The notes beneath the pieces were generated by a model. That model was not told where the DNA came from and searched no databases. It worked only from the letters and a program-made list of their open reading frames with translations. This document shows positions 14,801 to 22,374 of a stretch of DNA of 64,000 bases, piece by piece (the stretch's first letter is position 1; each line of letters begins with the position of its first letter). The position numbers were made by a program, and so were the translations under genes. Location: NCBI GenBank assembly GCA_947502495.1, contig CANNAC010000005.1, positions 1 through 64,000 on the forward strand, read 5' to 3'. Source of the DNA: an uncultured Flavobacteriaceae bacterium. GTDB lineage: Bacteria > Bacteroidota > Bacteroidia > Flavobacteriales > Flavobacteriaceae.

Positions 14801-17151
14801 ACTAGTTTTTCATAACTGGATAAAAATCTACTTTTAAAGGTATAATCAAATACTGTTTCTTCCGCTTTTCCTGCTACATAATATATATTCTTAAAAACGT
14901 CTTCATTTTCAGGAGTTTCTAAATCTTTTAAAAAGTCCAGTACACTAGTTCTAAATGCTTTAAAATCTTTTAAAGACCTCTCATTTCTACCTGGTTCGGG
15001 CATGTCCTTAAGATTCGCGGCTTTATCTAAATCTTTCCAAAACTGAGCATCCCAAAAAGGTCTTTTACTATATTTTTCAATGGGTAACAATTCAAATACA
15101 CCAGGATATTTCCAGAATATTTTTAGAAGATCTTTTTTATTATTTCTAAAATCTAAAGCAGCTAATTGTTTTACGCGTCTACTATGACCAGTAAGCACTT
15201 CCATGATTAAATAAGAACCCATCCATGGTGTTCCTAACATGATAAACTTGTTCTTTTTATTATAGGAAAAGTCAGCCCAGACATTTTTAAAATCCATCAT
15301 GCATTGTCTTGCAACCAATCCTCCCATAGAATGGGCAATAATATTAATATTCGCATTTGCTTCTATTAGTATTTCTAATTGCGCGCTTAATTCTTTAGCT
15401 GCTCCTTTTAAAGACTTTCGCCAATCAAATTCTAGCGTAATTACATCATATTTCCCAGAATAATACTCGCTGATTTTAGAATAAAAATCCTTAATAATCC
15501 CGGAAGCCTTCACATTATCGGCACTAATATTTAAGTTATTGACAATAGCACCTTTATTAATATTACGCATATTCACCCATTGATCATCGTTATCACTAGC
15601 TAGTGTAGACCCCATAATTCCGGGGATAATAATGACAACATCCCGTGAAATATTACTCGGTTTGAGTGAAAAACCATCTAATGAAAATTTATCTAGTATA
15701 ACGCCTCTATCTGCATCCGTACTATTAATTACCGCATTGTAAACAGTGGCTGGGTTTTGTTCCGAATCCTTAAAAGCTTGAAGTATAGCTTCACAAGATT
15801 TGATATTAGAAAAATATTTGAAATGGTTTGTATTGCTTCCTTTGGAAAGAAAAAGATGTATTCCATTCGTTCTCTGTACACCATGAACCATACGATACGT
15901 ATCTACTACGAGATCATTTTCGGTGCGGTAAAATAGATTTGTAAGAATCACTTTTAAGGAACTAAAACTCACTCCGGAAACATCCGAATCTCCTGAAATA
16001 GCATATAACTCACTTGCGACAGTAGTATCTGCAGCATTTATCATTTTTTGAAATAAAGACTCCGGCATCATACTATTTAATCCTGGTAGTATTTCGGGAT
16101 TTTCTTTTTGGGAAATCAATTCCATTAGAAATGATTTTACAGCTTCATACATCGGATTTCTAACACCAAATGCTATAGACACCGCATTTAATAATAGGTT
16201 AAAAAAGTGGTCTGCTCTTCTAGACAGAATAGTTGTTCCGCTTGCTGGCGCAGCAACTCGAACGACCTTATCTATTTTAATACGCTTATTAACCACCAAT
16301 GCATTAATATCTAGCATCAGTTTATGCGAATACGGATCTTCCTTTTTTAAAATACTCAATTCATTTTCACTAAATCCAACCTTAGAAACATAATTTCTAA
16401 AATCACATTTTGCAAGAATATCGGCTACCAAACCTCCTCGAGAATGGCTTAATATATCAATCGTACAATCATCTGGACAGCGATTTAAAAAATCTAAAGC
16501 ATTTTGTAACGGACTTTGCGATAAGGTATAATGCTCTAATGCTAGAATATTTGCGCCGTAAATTCCAATAATATCATGCCAAGTATTGCTACTATTCAAA
16601 CTACCAAAGGCGTCTATAGTATTAGAAAGTGTACCGTGAAGTAACAATAGGTATTTGTCTTGTTTGCTTTTTTTATAAGGCACTAATTTAAAATTAGCAT
16701 CTACTTGATATAAACCTGGATGCGGTTGTACTCTTTTATCATAGGTTTCCCCAAGAACTTTCATAGAAACTTCGGCAACCTTTTTAGCCTTAAAAACACT
16801 AAACACTTTAACCAAAGCGCGTTTAATAAGTCCTCTAGAATTTTCGCCTGTGGCTATTTGCGTTTCAAACAAATAATCGTCATCACTTCCAGATCTTTTT
16901 TCTAGTGTTTTTTCGTTATATATTTCCTGAATATCTTCGGGATGGCCAATCCACTCGGTATTATCTGTAAACTGTAAAGACAGTAAATCGTGTTCTTCAA
17001 AAGAGACCGTAATGGGTTTATTTTCCGATCGATTGGAAGACACATCAATACTTGTTTTTAATTCAAATTTGGCTTGTAATGTAATAGGCAGAATACTATC
17101 TACATTATCCACTTTAATTTCATTTCCGTAAAACTTTGCTTTTCTAATCAT
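11839..17151 (-). CDS. Giant CHAT protease with two alpha/beta-hydrolase domains
   Basis: 1,770 residues from ATG 17151, which has AAGGTG upstream; an ATG at 17226 would add 25 unconvincing residues. In order: an N-terminal region of no known fold (1-160); a first alpha/beta-hydrolase (about 165-300; LLLHGTL and SHSRGG with nucleophile S237); a second, LCAT/PGAP1-like lipase (about 505-800; IPGIMGSTL and AHSMGG with S608); a middle region (about 890-1130) that faintly recalls the N-terminal domain of leucyl aminopeptidases; a CHAT caspase-like protease (about 1155-1445) with the His-Cys dyad in HFAGHGLYD (H1313) and INCCYSG (C1353, with C1352 beside it); and a TPR-like helical tail to 1770. 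No signal peptide, so cytoplasmic. It is a solitary gene. Plausible roles are defence or regulated cell death by self-cleavage of a lipase; this is inference. All catalytic residues look intact. Confidence 0.85.
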   Translation of the reverse strand: MIRKAKFYGNEIKVDNVDSILPITLQAKFELKTSIDVSSNRSENKPITVSFEEHDLLSLQFTDNTEWIGHPEDIQEIYNEKTLEKRSGSDDDYLFETQIATGENSRGLIKRALVKVFSVFKAKKVAEVSMKVLGETYDKRVQPHPGLYQVDANFKLVPYKKSKQDKYLLLLHGTLSNTIDAFGSLNSSNTWHDIIGIYGANILALEHYTLSQSPLQNALDFLNRCPDDCTIDILSHSRGGLVADILAKCDFRNYVSKVGFSENELSILKKEDPYSHKLMLDINALVVNKRIKIDKVVRVAAPASGTTILSRRADHFFNLLLNAVSIAFGVRNPMYEAVKSFLMELISQKENPEILPGLNSMMPESLFQKMINAADTTVASELYAISGDSDVSGVSFSSLKVILTNLFYRTENDLVVDTYRMVHGVQRTNGIHLFLSKGSNTNHFKYFSNIKSCEAILQAFKDSEQNPATVYNAVINSTDADRGVILDKFSLDGFSLKPSNISRDVVIIIPGIMGSTLASDNDDQWVNMRNINKGAIVNNLNISADNVKASGIIKDFYSKISEYYSGKYDVITLEFDWRKSLKGAAKELSAQLEILIEANANINIIAHSMGGLVARQCMMDFKNVWADFSYNKKNKFIMLGTPWMGSYLIMEVLTGHSRRVKQLAALDFRNNKKDLLKIFWKYPGVFELLPIEKYSKRPFWDAQFWKDLDKAANLKDMPEPGRNERSLKDFKAFRTSVLDFLKDLETPENEDVFKNIYYVAGKAEETVFDYTFKSRFLSSYEKLVYKATSYGDGSVTWQSGIPKQLLGSTNLYYSNTTHGDLANEKYIFEGIEDIIATGSTNKLSTQQPKSRSGEVISEVYRYAEPLQNQQEVVKALFDTQQVAASETEMINVSVINGDLRISSYPVMVGHFYMDLILSAEKALDNYLNNRLSQRLDIGYYPGQVGESEVFFNLKTQPKGAVICGLGSSDNLTTFLLAKTVKFATLKYAMFMRDNYTLPEVKKYGTGLSAILIGIGYGKLPLEDSLKGILLGISAANAYIKDRGEGLKQIKDLEIINYYESVASQAYFSLSRMQDNDNRISINLTKGVLRRAGAKKKQLYSDNKYNWWYNLHINGVLKENKDRNAKDNVVGFKYYSSNGLARVEQEMIDIGLHKINFLLQQKSYQSIWDKRLSKALFEMLVPNEFKDTFRNQANMIIKLDKNAAQIPWELLHDHETGETPAAVSSSFIRQLVTENATYNSQVSLNNNNVFVVGDPNYNSDNLPQLPAAKEEAEWIAKKINQFGFETTSMINASAAPIMMELFNKKYKILHFAGHGLYDPENNEVGIAIGESICIDPATIKQLGYIPEFVFINCCYSGTINVEDEKYTRERYRLAANVGTQLIEMGVKAIVISGWAVNDAAAKTFSEVFYKNMLEGDTFGSAVQKARLVCYQNHSNTSTWGAYQCYGNQFYRFITRGSKKKEAFEYVIPSQIYTDFDNLLIAIRDQKYNSNQALQKLEGYLEKVEQANLLDANILEKEALVYNELGETEIALQKFKDLFVYSNGNFSIEALEQYCIIKTNHLDRKTLVYDLKEIEFLTLVGKNPCRLNIVGNAYKLASTHLETNKEKIEYLKRAFAMYVDSYKTSINKYDGNSLDAMSNLIFVGHIIELLGDDKLEDAIANSGAFENSVDIKSYLIDFHQELEDYDKTDLDVSVLIGMAEANFGLMLINNKFKPNIEIDIIERFKHVFQLLYSPRYIKNEIIQIDFLLYYIKDEIIIEQLNKIKLEIEKLLN

Positions 17152-17192
17152 AATTCGCACCTTATCACTGTTTATATAAAACATATACATCA

Positions 17193-17247
17193 CACGCAAA
17201 AACTGAGTACTTGCGTGCAACCCCATCTGAATACAGATAGTTGGGGT
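17193..17247 (-). promoter_or_regulatory. Two adjacent hairpins in the CHAT gene leader
   Basis: CACGCAA (17193-17199) pairs perfectly with TTGCGTG (17211-17217). Next to it ACCCCATCTG (17220-17229) pairs with CAGAT (17234-17238) and GGGGT (17243-17247) around an AATA loop, with a 4-base bulge. With the start at 17151 both lie in the untranslated leader and cover the competing ATG at 17226. Confidence 0.45.
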
Positions 17248-17422
17248 GCTATTAATTTATTTCTAGGAAGAAATAGTTAAGATTAACTGCAATAAATATA
17301 CAAAAAAAAGATAAAACCTTTCTGTTATTTCATGTCTTACGAACATAATAAACAGAAAACCAATATATTATATTTACAAATCCTATAATCTAGATTTAAT
17401 ACGTTCTTCTTTTTAGTATAAA

Positions 17423-17456
17423 AAAAAAGTGTTTCTACAAGGTAGAAACACTTTTT
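17423..17456. terminator. Terminator after the CsbD gene
   Basis: AAAAAGTGTTTCTAC and GTAGAAACACTTTTT form a perfect 15-bp stem around AAG. It lies 18 bases past the CsbD stop. The rest of 17248-17474 shows nothing I can name. Confidence 0.85.
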
Positions 17457-17474
17457 GAAATTGGTTTATATGGA

Positions 17475-17660
17475 CTACCAATTGTCTATTTCATTTTTTA
17501 ATTCTTCTTTTGATTTTCCGTAGCGTTCTTGAATTTTACCCGCTAGTTTTTCAAAACTACCTTCTGCTTCTGTGTACTCATCCTTAGTGACTTTTCCATA
17601 TTTCTTTTTAAAGTCCCCTTTAATCTGTTTCCATTTTCCTTCAAATTGATCACTATTCAT
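17475..17660 (-). CDS. CsbD family small stress protein
   Basis: A 61-residue hydrophilic protein with the CsbD signature (FEGKWKQIKGDFKKKYGK, then AEGSFEKLAGKIQERYG). Family members are general-stress proteins, often induced under sigma-B in Bacillus or by osmotic and envelope stress elsewhere; the molecular activity is unknown. The gene is monocistronic with a strong terminator and lies between the acetyl-CoA synthetase and CHAT genes. Family call is firm. Confidence 0.9.
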   Translation of the reverse strand: MNSDQFEGKWKQIKGDFKKKYGKVTKDEYTEAEGSFEKLAGKIQERYGKSKEELKNEIDNW

Positions 17661-17755
17661 TTTTTTTATATTTTAATATTAATATAATACAAAGGTAATG
17701 GCAGAAAGGCTTAACTAGTGATGCAATCCATATTTATCTTAACGCAAATAAAAAT

Positions 17756-19663
17756 CTATAAAGCATTATCCATAATATCCTGAACACATTCTGGGTTAAG
17801 TAACGTACTAATATCGCCTAAATTACTAGTATCTTTTTCGGCAATTTTACGCAAAATACGACGCATGATTTTTCCGCTTCGTGTTTTTGGTAAACCTTCG
17901 GTAAATTGAATTTTATTTAGTTTTGCTATCGGCCCAATACGATCAGAAATCAATTGATTAATCTCTATACGCAGGTTATCGTGATTTCTACTTTCTCCAA
18001 CATCTTTTAAAGTAATATAACCATATAATGCACTTCCTTTTACATCATGTGGAAAGCCTACAATTGCACTTTCAGAAACTGCAGGATGTTCATTAATAGC
18101 ATCTTCAATTGGTGCTGTTCCCAAATTATGTCCGGAAACGATAATAACATCATCTACACGACCGGTTATTCTATAGTAACCAACCTCATCTCTTAACGCG
18201 CCATCTCCTGTAAAATATTTATTTTCATAGGTAGAGAAATAGGTTTCTTTATAACGTTGGTGATTTCCCCAAATAGTACGTGCAATACTTGGCCAAGGGA
18301 ATTTTATGCATAAACGTCCTTCGACTTGATTCCCTTTTAATTCTTCGCCAGTTTCATCCATTAAACAAGGTTGAACTCCTATGAATGGTAAAGTTGCATA
18401 GGTTGGTTTTGTTGGTGTTACATACGGAATTGGCGTTATCATAATTCCACCCGTTTCGGTTTGCCACCACGAATCTATAATCGGACTTTTCCCTTTTCCA
18501 ACATTATCATTATACCAATGCCAAGCTTCTTCGTTAATTGGTTCTCCTACACTTCCTAGAACTTTAAGGGAAGATAAATCGTATTTTTCGACTAACTCTA
18601 CACCTTGTTTTGCCAAGGCGCGAATTGCTGTTGGTGCGGTGTAAAATTGACTCACTTTATGTTTCTCTACAATATCCCAAAAACGTCCAAAATCTGGATA
18701 GCTTGGTACACCTTCAAATAATACGGTGGTTGCTCCATTTGCTAACGGACCGTAAACAATATAACTGTGACCTGTAATCCAACCAATATCTGCAGTACAC
18801 CAATACACATCGTTTTCTCTATACTGAAATGCATTTTTAAACGTATATGCTGTATACACCATATATCCAGCTGTGGTATGTACCATTCCTTTTGGTTTTC
18901 CTGTAGAACCTGAAGTATATAATATGAATAATGGATCTTCGGCTTGCATAACTTCTGCTGTACATTGATCGGAAGCTGCATCTAATAAAGGTTGCAACCA
19001 TTTATCTCGACCTTCTTTCATGTTTATATCCGAATGAATTCGCTTTGCGACCAAAACCGTTTCTACACCATCACAACTTTCTAAAGCTTCGTCTACAATA
19101 CCTTTTAAATCGATTGTTTTTGCACCGCGATACGAGCCATCACTAGTAATTACCATTTTACAATCGCTATCGTTAATTCGAGTAGCTAAAGCATTTGCCG
19201 AAAAACCTGCAAATACCACATTATGAATTGCTCCTATTCTAGCACATGCTAATAAAGAAATAGCCAATTCGGGAATCATTGGGACATAGATACAAACACG
19301 ATCACCTCGTTTCACACCTTGTTCTTTTAAAACATTTGCAAATTGATTTACACGATGGTATAATTGTCTGTAACTAATATGCTCTGCGCCTTCTTTTGGA
19401 TCATTAGGCTCAAAAAGAATTGCGGTTTTGTCCCCTCGAGTTGCTAAATGTCTATCGATGCAATTTTCTGTAATGTTTAATTGCGCTCCTTCAAACCATT
19501 TTACCTCTGGTTTTTTGAAATCCCAACTTAAAACATTATCCCATTTTTTTCGCCATAGAAAATGTTCTTCCGCAATTTCTTCCCAAAAATTTTCTGGATT
19601 TCTAACAGATTTTCTATAGACTTGGTAATATTCTTCTAGGTGTTTAATGTGGTAATTACTCAT
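17756..19663 (-). CDS. acs: Acetyl-CoA synthetase (acetate-CoA ligase)
   Basis: A 635-residue AMP-forming ligase that turns acetate, ATP and CoA into acetyl-CoA. Landmarks are the P-loop-like YTSGSTGKPKGMVHT (near 265), the adenylate motif WWQTETGG, the hinge region TGRVDDVI and the C-terminal KTRSGKIMRR whose last Lys is the usual acetylation site. Length matches the family. It is the last gene of the short-chain fatty acid module, about 140 bases after the propionyl-CoA synthetase-like gene on the same strand, so it may have its own promoter. Confident call. Confidence 0.95.
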   Translation of the reverse strand: MSNYHIKHLEEYYQVYRKSVRNPENFWEEIAEEHFLWRKKWDNVLSWDFKKPEVKWFEGAQLNITENCIDRHLATRGDKTAILFEPNDPKEGAEHISYRQLYHRVNQFANVLKEQGVKRGDRVCIYVPMIPELAISLLACARIGAIHNVVFAGFSANALATRINDSDCKMVITSDGSYRGAKTIDLKGIVDEALESCDGVETVLVAKRIHSDINMKEGRDKWLQPLLDAASDQCTAEVMQAEDPLFILYTSGSTGKPKGMVHTTAGYMVYTAYTFKNAFQYRENDVYWCTADIGWITGHSYIVYGPLANGATTVLFEGVPSYPDFGRFWDIVEKHKVSQFYTAPTAIRALAKQGVELVEKYDLSSLKVLGSVGEPINEEAWHWYNDNVGKGKSPIIDSWWQTETGGIMITPIPYVTPTKPTYATLPFIGVQPCLMDETGEELKGNQVEGRLCIKFPWPSIARTIWGNHQRYKETYFSTYENKYFTGDGALRDEVGYYRITGRVDDVIIVSGHNLGTAPIEDAINEHPAVSESAIVGFPHDVKGSALYGYITLKDVGESRNHDNLRIEINQLISDRIGPIAKLNKIQFTEGLPKTRSGKIMRRILRKIAEKDTSNLGDISTLLNPECVQDIMDNAL

Positions 19664-19806
19664 AATGTATGGATTTAAATATTTTTCTTACACTCCGATT
19701 AACTTCGTGTACAATTTGTTTAATTATATAATGTATAGGATAACTTCCGCCTTTTTTCTTTCCTCAAAAGAAGTGCTAGTCATACTATCTGAATTTGTTT
19801 TTTTAA

Positions 19807-21699
19807 TTAATGAATCCCAATATGATGGGTTTGATATACCATTTTAATTTCGTTTATAATGTTTATATCATCAATGGTGGATGGTATATTATACTGCTGT
19901 TCGTCTGCGATATTTCGTAACAATTTACGAAGAATTTTTCCACTTCTTGTTTTTGGTAATCGCTGCACAACTAACACATCTCTAAAAGAGGCAACTGCAC
20001 CAATTTCTTTCCGAACCTCTTGTATAATTTCTTTTTGAATTTGATTTTCTTCGGAAGCTTCGCCAGATTTTAAAACGATTAGACCTAATGGCTTTTGTCC
20101 TTTTAAATCACAATGCACACCAAAAACGGCACATTCTGCCACTGCTGGATGTGATGCTACAATTTCTTCCATTTCTGCCGTAGATAATCGGTGACCTGCC
20201 ACGTTGATAACATCATCTACACGACCTGTAATAAATACATAACCATCTTCGTCTTTATAACCGCCATCTCCTGAAAAATAATATCCTGGAAAACGGTCTA
20301 AATAACCCGCTTTAAAGCGTTCTGGATTTCCCCAAAGGTTACTTAATGTTCCTGGTGGTAGTGGTAGTTTTACTGCTACATAACCTTCTACACTAGAGTC
20401 GACTGTTTCTCCTTCTTCATTCAAAATTTGAATATCATAACCGCACACAGGAAAACTTGCAGATCCTGGCTTTACTTCTTGCAAAGCCACACCAACCATA
20501 TTTGCAATCATTGGCCAACCGCTTTCCGTTTGCCACCAATGATCGATTACGGGAATTTTTAATTGTTCTTCGGTCCAAGTTAAAGTGGCTACATCACAAC
20601 GTTCACCAGCTAAAAACTGATATTTTAAACAAGACAAGTCGAATTGCTTTAGTAATTGGCCTTCTGGATCTTCCTTTTTTATCGCTCTAATTGCAGTTGG
20701 TGCCGTGAACATTACTTTTACTTGATGCTCACTTATAACTCTCCAAAACGTGGATGCATCTGGAGTACGTATTGGTTTTCCTTCAAATAGAACGGTTGTA
20801 TTTCTGTTTAATAATGGTCCGTACACAATGTAACTATGCCCTACAACCCAGCCTACATCGCTTGCTGCCCAAAAAGTATCACCTTCGTCTACACCATAAA
20901 TGTATTTCATAGAAAATTTTAAAGCAGTTGCATAACCACCAGTATCTCTAATAATTCCTTTTGGTGTTCCAGTAGTTCCTGAAGTATATAATATATAGGA
21001 AGGATGTGTCGATGCTAAGGAAACAGCTTCGATGGAAGGAGATTCTTCGACTAAAGTTGTATAATTTATATCGTAGTTTTTCTTCGGAATTTCTACTCCT
21101 AATTGTCTATCAAAAACAATCACATGTTCTGGTTTGTTTTCCGCTTTAGCGATAGCCTCATCTACAAATGGTTTATACGGAATAATGCGTTCTATTTCTA
21201 TTCCGTTGGATGCTGTAATAATTACTTTTGGTTTACAATCATCGATACGAATTGCTAATTCATGCGGTGCAAATCCACCAAATACCACAGAATGAATAAC
21301 GCCTATTCTAGCACATGCTAACATCGCGAATGCGGCCTGCGGAATCATTGGCATATAAATGATACATGTATCTCCTTTTTGCAAGCCTAAACGTTGTAAT
21401 CCACCAGCAAGTTTAGATACTTCATGGTGTAATTGATGGAAGTTAATGTGCTGTTTTGTGTTTGTAACTGGCGAGTCAAAAAGGATAGCATTTTGTTCCC
21501 CAAAACCATCTTTTATATGTTTGTCTATACACAAATAGCTAAGGTTTAGTTCCCCATCTTCAAACCATTGACTATAGTTATATTTATCTTTAGACAAAAT
21601 GCTTTTTGGCGACGTAAACCAGTCGAGTTGATCTGCTTGTTCTTTCCAGAATTGCTCTGGATATTGAATACTTTTTTGGTAAAACTCTTGGTATTTCAT
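19807..21699 (-). CDS. prpE: Propionyl-CoA synthetase-like acyl-CoA ligase
   Basis: A 630-residue AMP-forming ligase, similar to but distinct from the adjacent acetyl-CoA synthetase. It has YTSGTTGTPKGIIRD, WWQTESGWP, SGDGGYKDEDGYVFI, TGRVDDVINVAGHRLST and a terminal KTRSGKILRK acetylation motif. The RLSTAEMEE and GWPMIANM blocks fit the PrpE/propionate-CoA ligase branch (also used for acetate or acrylate). It starts 2 bases after a 72-residue membrane-protein gene, which places it in the operon with the symporter-kinase and response regulator. The substrate preference (propionate) is inferred from branch resemblance. Confidence 0.85.
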   Translation of the reverse strand: MKYQEFYQKSIQYPEQFWKEQADQLDWFTSPKSILSKDKYNYSQWFEDGELNLSYLCIDKHIKDGFGEQNAILFDSPVTNTKQHINFHQLHHEVSKLAGGLQRLGLQKGDTCIIYMPMIPQAAFAMLACARIGVIHSVVFGGFAPHELAIRIDDCKPKVIITASNGIEIERIIPYKPFVDEAIAKAENKPEHVIVFDRQLGVEIPKKNYDINYTTLVEESPSIEAVSLASTHPSYILYTSGTTGTPKGIIRDTGGYATALKFSMKYIYGVDEGDTFWAASDVGWVVGHSYIVYGPLLNRNTTVLFEGKPIRTPDASTFWRVISEHQVKVMFTAPTAIRAIKKEDPEGQLLKQFDLSCLKYQFLAGERCDVATLTWTEEQLKIPVIDHWWQTESGWPMIANMVGVALQEVKPGSASFPVCGYDIQILNEEGETVDSSVEGYVAVKLPLPPGTLSNLWGNPERFKAGYLDRFPGYYFSGDGGYKDEDGYVFITGRVDDVINVAGHRLSTAEMEEIVASHPAVAECAVFGVHCDLKGQKPLGLIVLKSGEASEENQIQKEIIQEVRKEIGAVASFRDVLVVQRLPKTRSGKILRKLLRNIADEQQYNIPSTIDDINIINEIKMVYQTHHIGIH

Positions 21700-21701
21700 G
21701 G

Positions 21702-21920
21702 CTATGCTTTTTTAGAATTAAACAAGCCAAACCAATTAGGATTAAGCACTTTTAGTTTGATAAGTGCCCAAATAATAACCACAAAACAAACACCCATAAC
21801 TATTGAAAGCATAGGACTTACGTTGGTTTCGTTTTCGAATTTAAACCTTAAAAAAAGCGTAACTAAAATGTAGATACTAATTATAATATCTGACGCTAAT
21901 GGGTTGATGCGAAATTTCAT
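21702..21920 (-). CDS. Small two-TM membrane protein
   Basis: 72 residues with two hydrophobic helices (ASDIIISIYILVTLFL and MLSIVMGVCFVVIIWALI) and a short charged loop. No known family is recognised. It lies 2 bases upstream of prpE and 72 bases downstream of the receiver gene, so it is part of the acetate/propionate operon. A role as a small accessory subunit of the transport or sensing machinery is possible, but nothing in the sequence shows it. Confidence 0.7.
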   Translation of the reverse strand: MKFRINPLASDIIISIYILVTLFLRFKFENETNVSPMLSIVMGVCFVVIIWALIKLKVLNPNWFGLFNSKKA

Positions 21921-21992
21921 GTCTTTAAACTTTAATTAAACTTAGTTTGTTTGCACACAAAACCAATATTAAAAAAAGACTTACAAAGACTT

Positions 21993-22358
21993 TTATGCTA
22001 ATAATTCCAGTATTTCTGAAACTATTTTTTTAACGGAAAAAGGTTTTGTTAAATACTTATCTGCTCCTAGTTTTAAACCCTTTTCAATATCTGAAGCTTT
22101 ATTTTTTGCTGTTAAAAACACCACTTTGGTATTTTTTAAACTTTCCGTGTTTTTTATATGTGTCAAGGTTTGAAAACCATCTACATTCGGCATCATAATA
22201 TCTAACAACACCACATTTGGTATTTGGTGTTTTAATATCTCTAAAGCCTCACTTCCATCTCTTGCAATAAACACTTCAAAATCTTGTTTTTTGAAGGTAT
22301 ATTCTAACGACATTACAATATTTGGTTCGTCGTCAACAATTAAAATTTTATTCTTCAT
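21993..22358 (-). CDS. Single-domain response regulator (receiver)
   Basis: A 121-residue stand-alone receiver with D9/D10, phosphoacceptor D53 (VVLLDIMMPNVDG), a Thr in FLTAKNK and Lys near 107. There is no output domain, so it must act through another protein or as a phosphate sink. It starts 16 bases after the symporter-kinase gene, its obvious partner. In pairs of this kind the regulator usually controls short-chain fatty acid use; here that is inferred from the neighbours. Confidence 0.9.
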   Translation of the reverse strand: MKNKILIVDDEPNIVMSLEYTFKKQDFEVFIARDGSEALEILKHQIPNVVLLDIMMPNVDGFQTLTHIKNTESLKNTKVVFLTAKNKASDIEKGLKLGADKYLTKPFSVKKIVSEILELLA

Positions 22359-22374
22359 ACTTTACGACAACAAT

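Noticed and set aside
11839-17226. CHAT gene as part of a type III-E CRISPR (Craspase) locus
   Set aside because: No cas gene, no repeat array and no gRAMP-like gene lie in the window; the protein also has lipase domains not found in that system.
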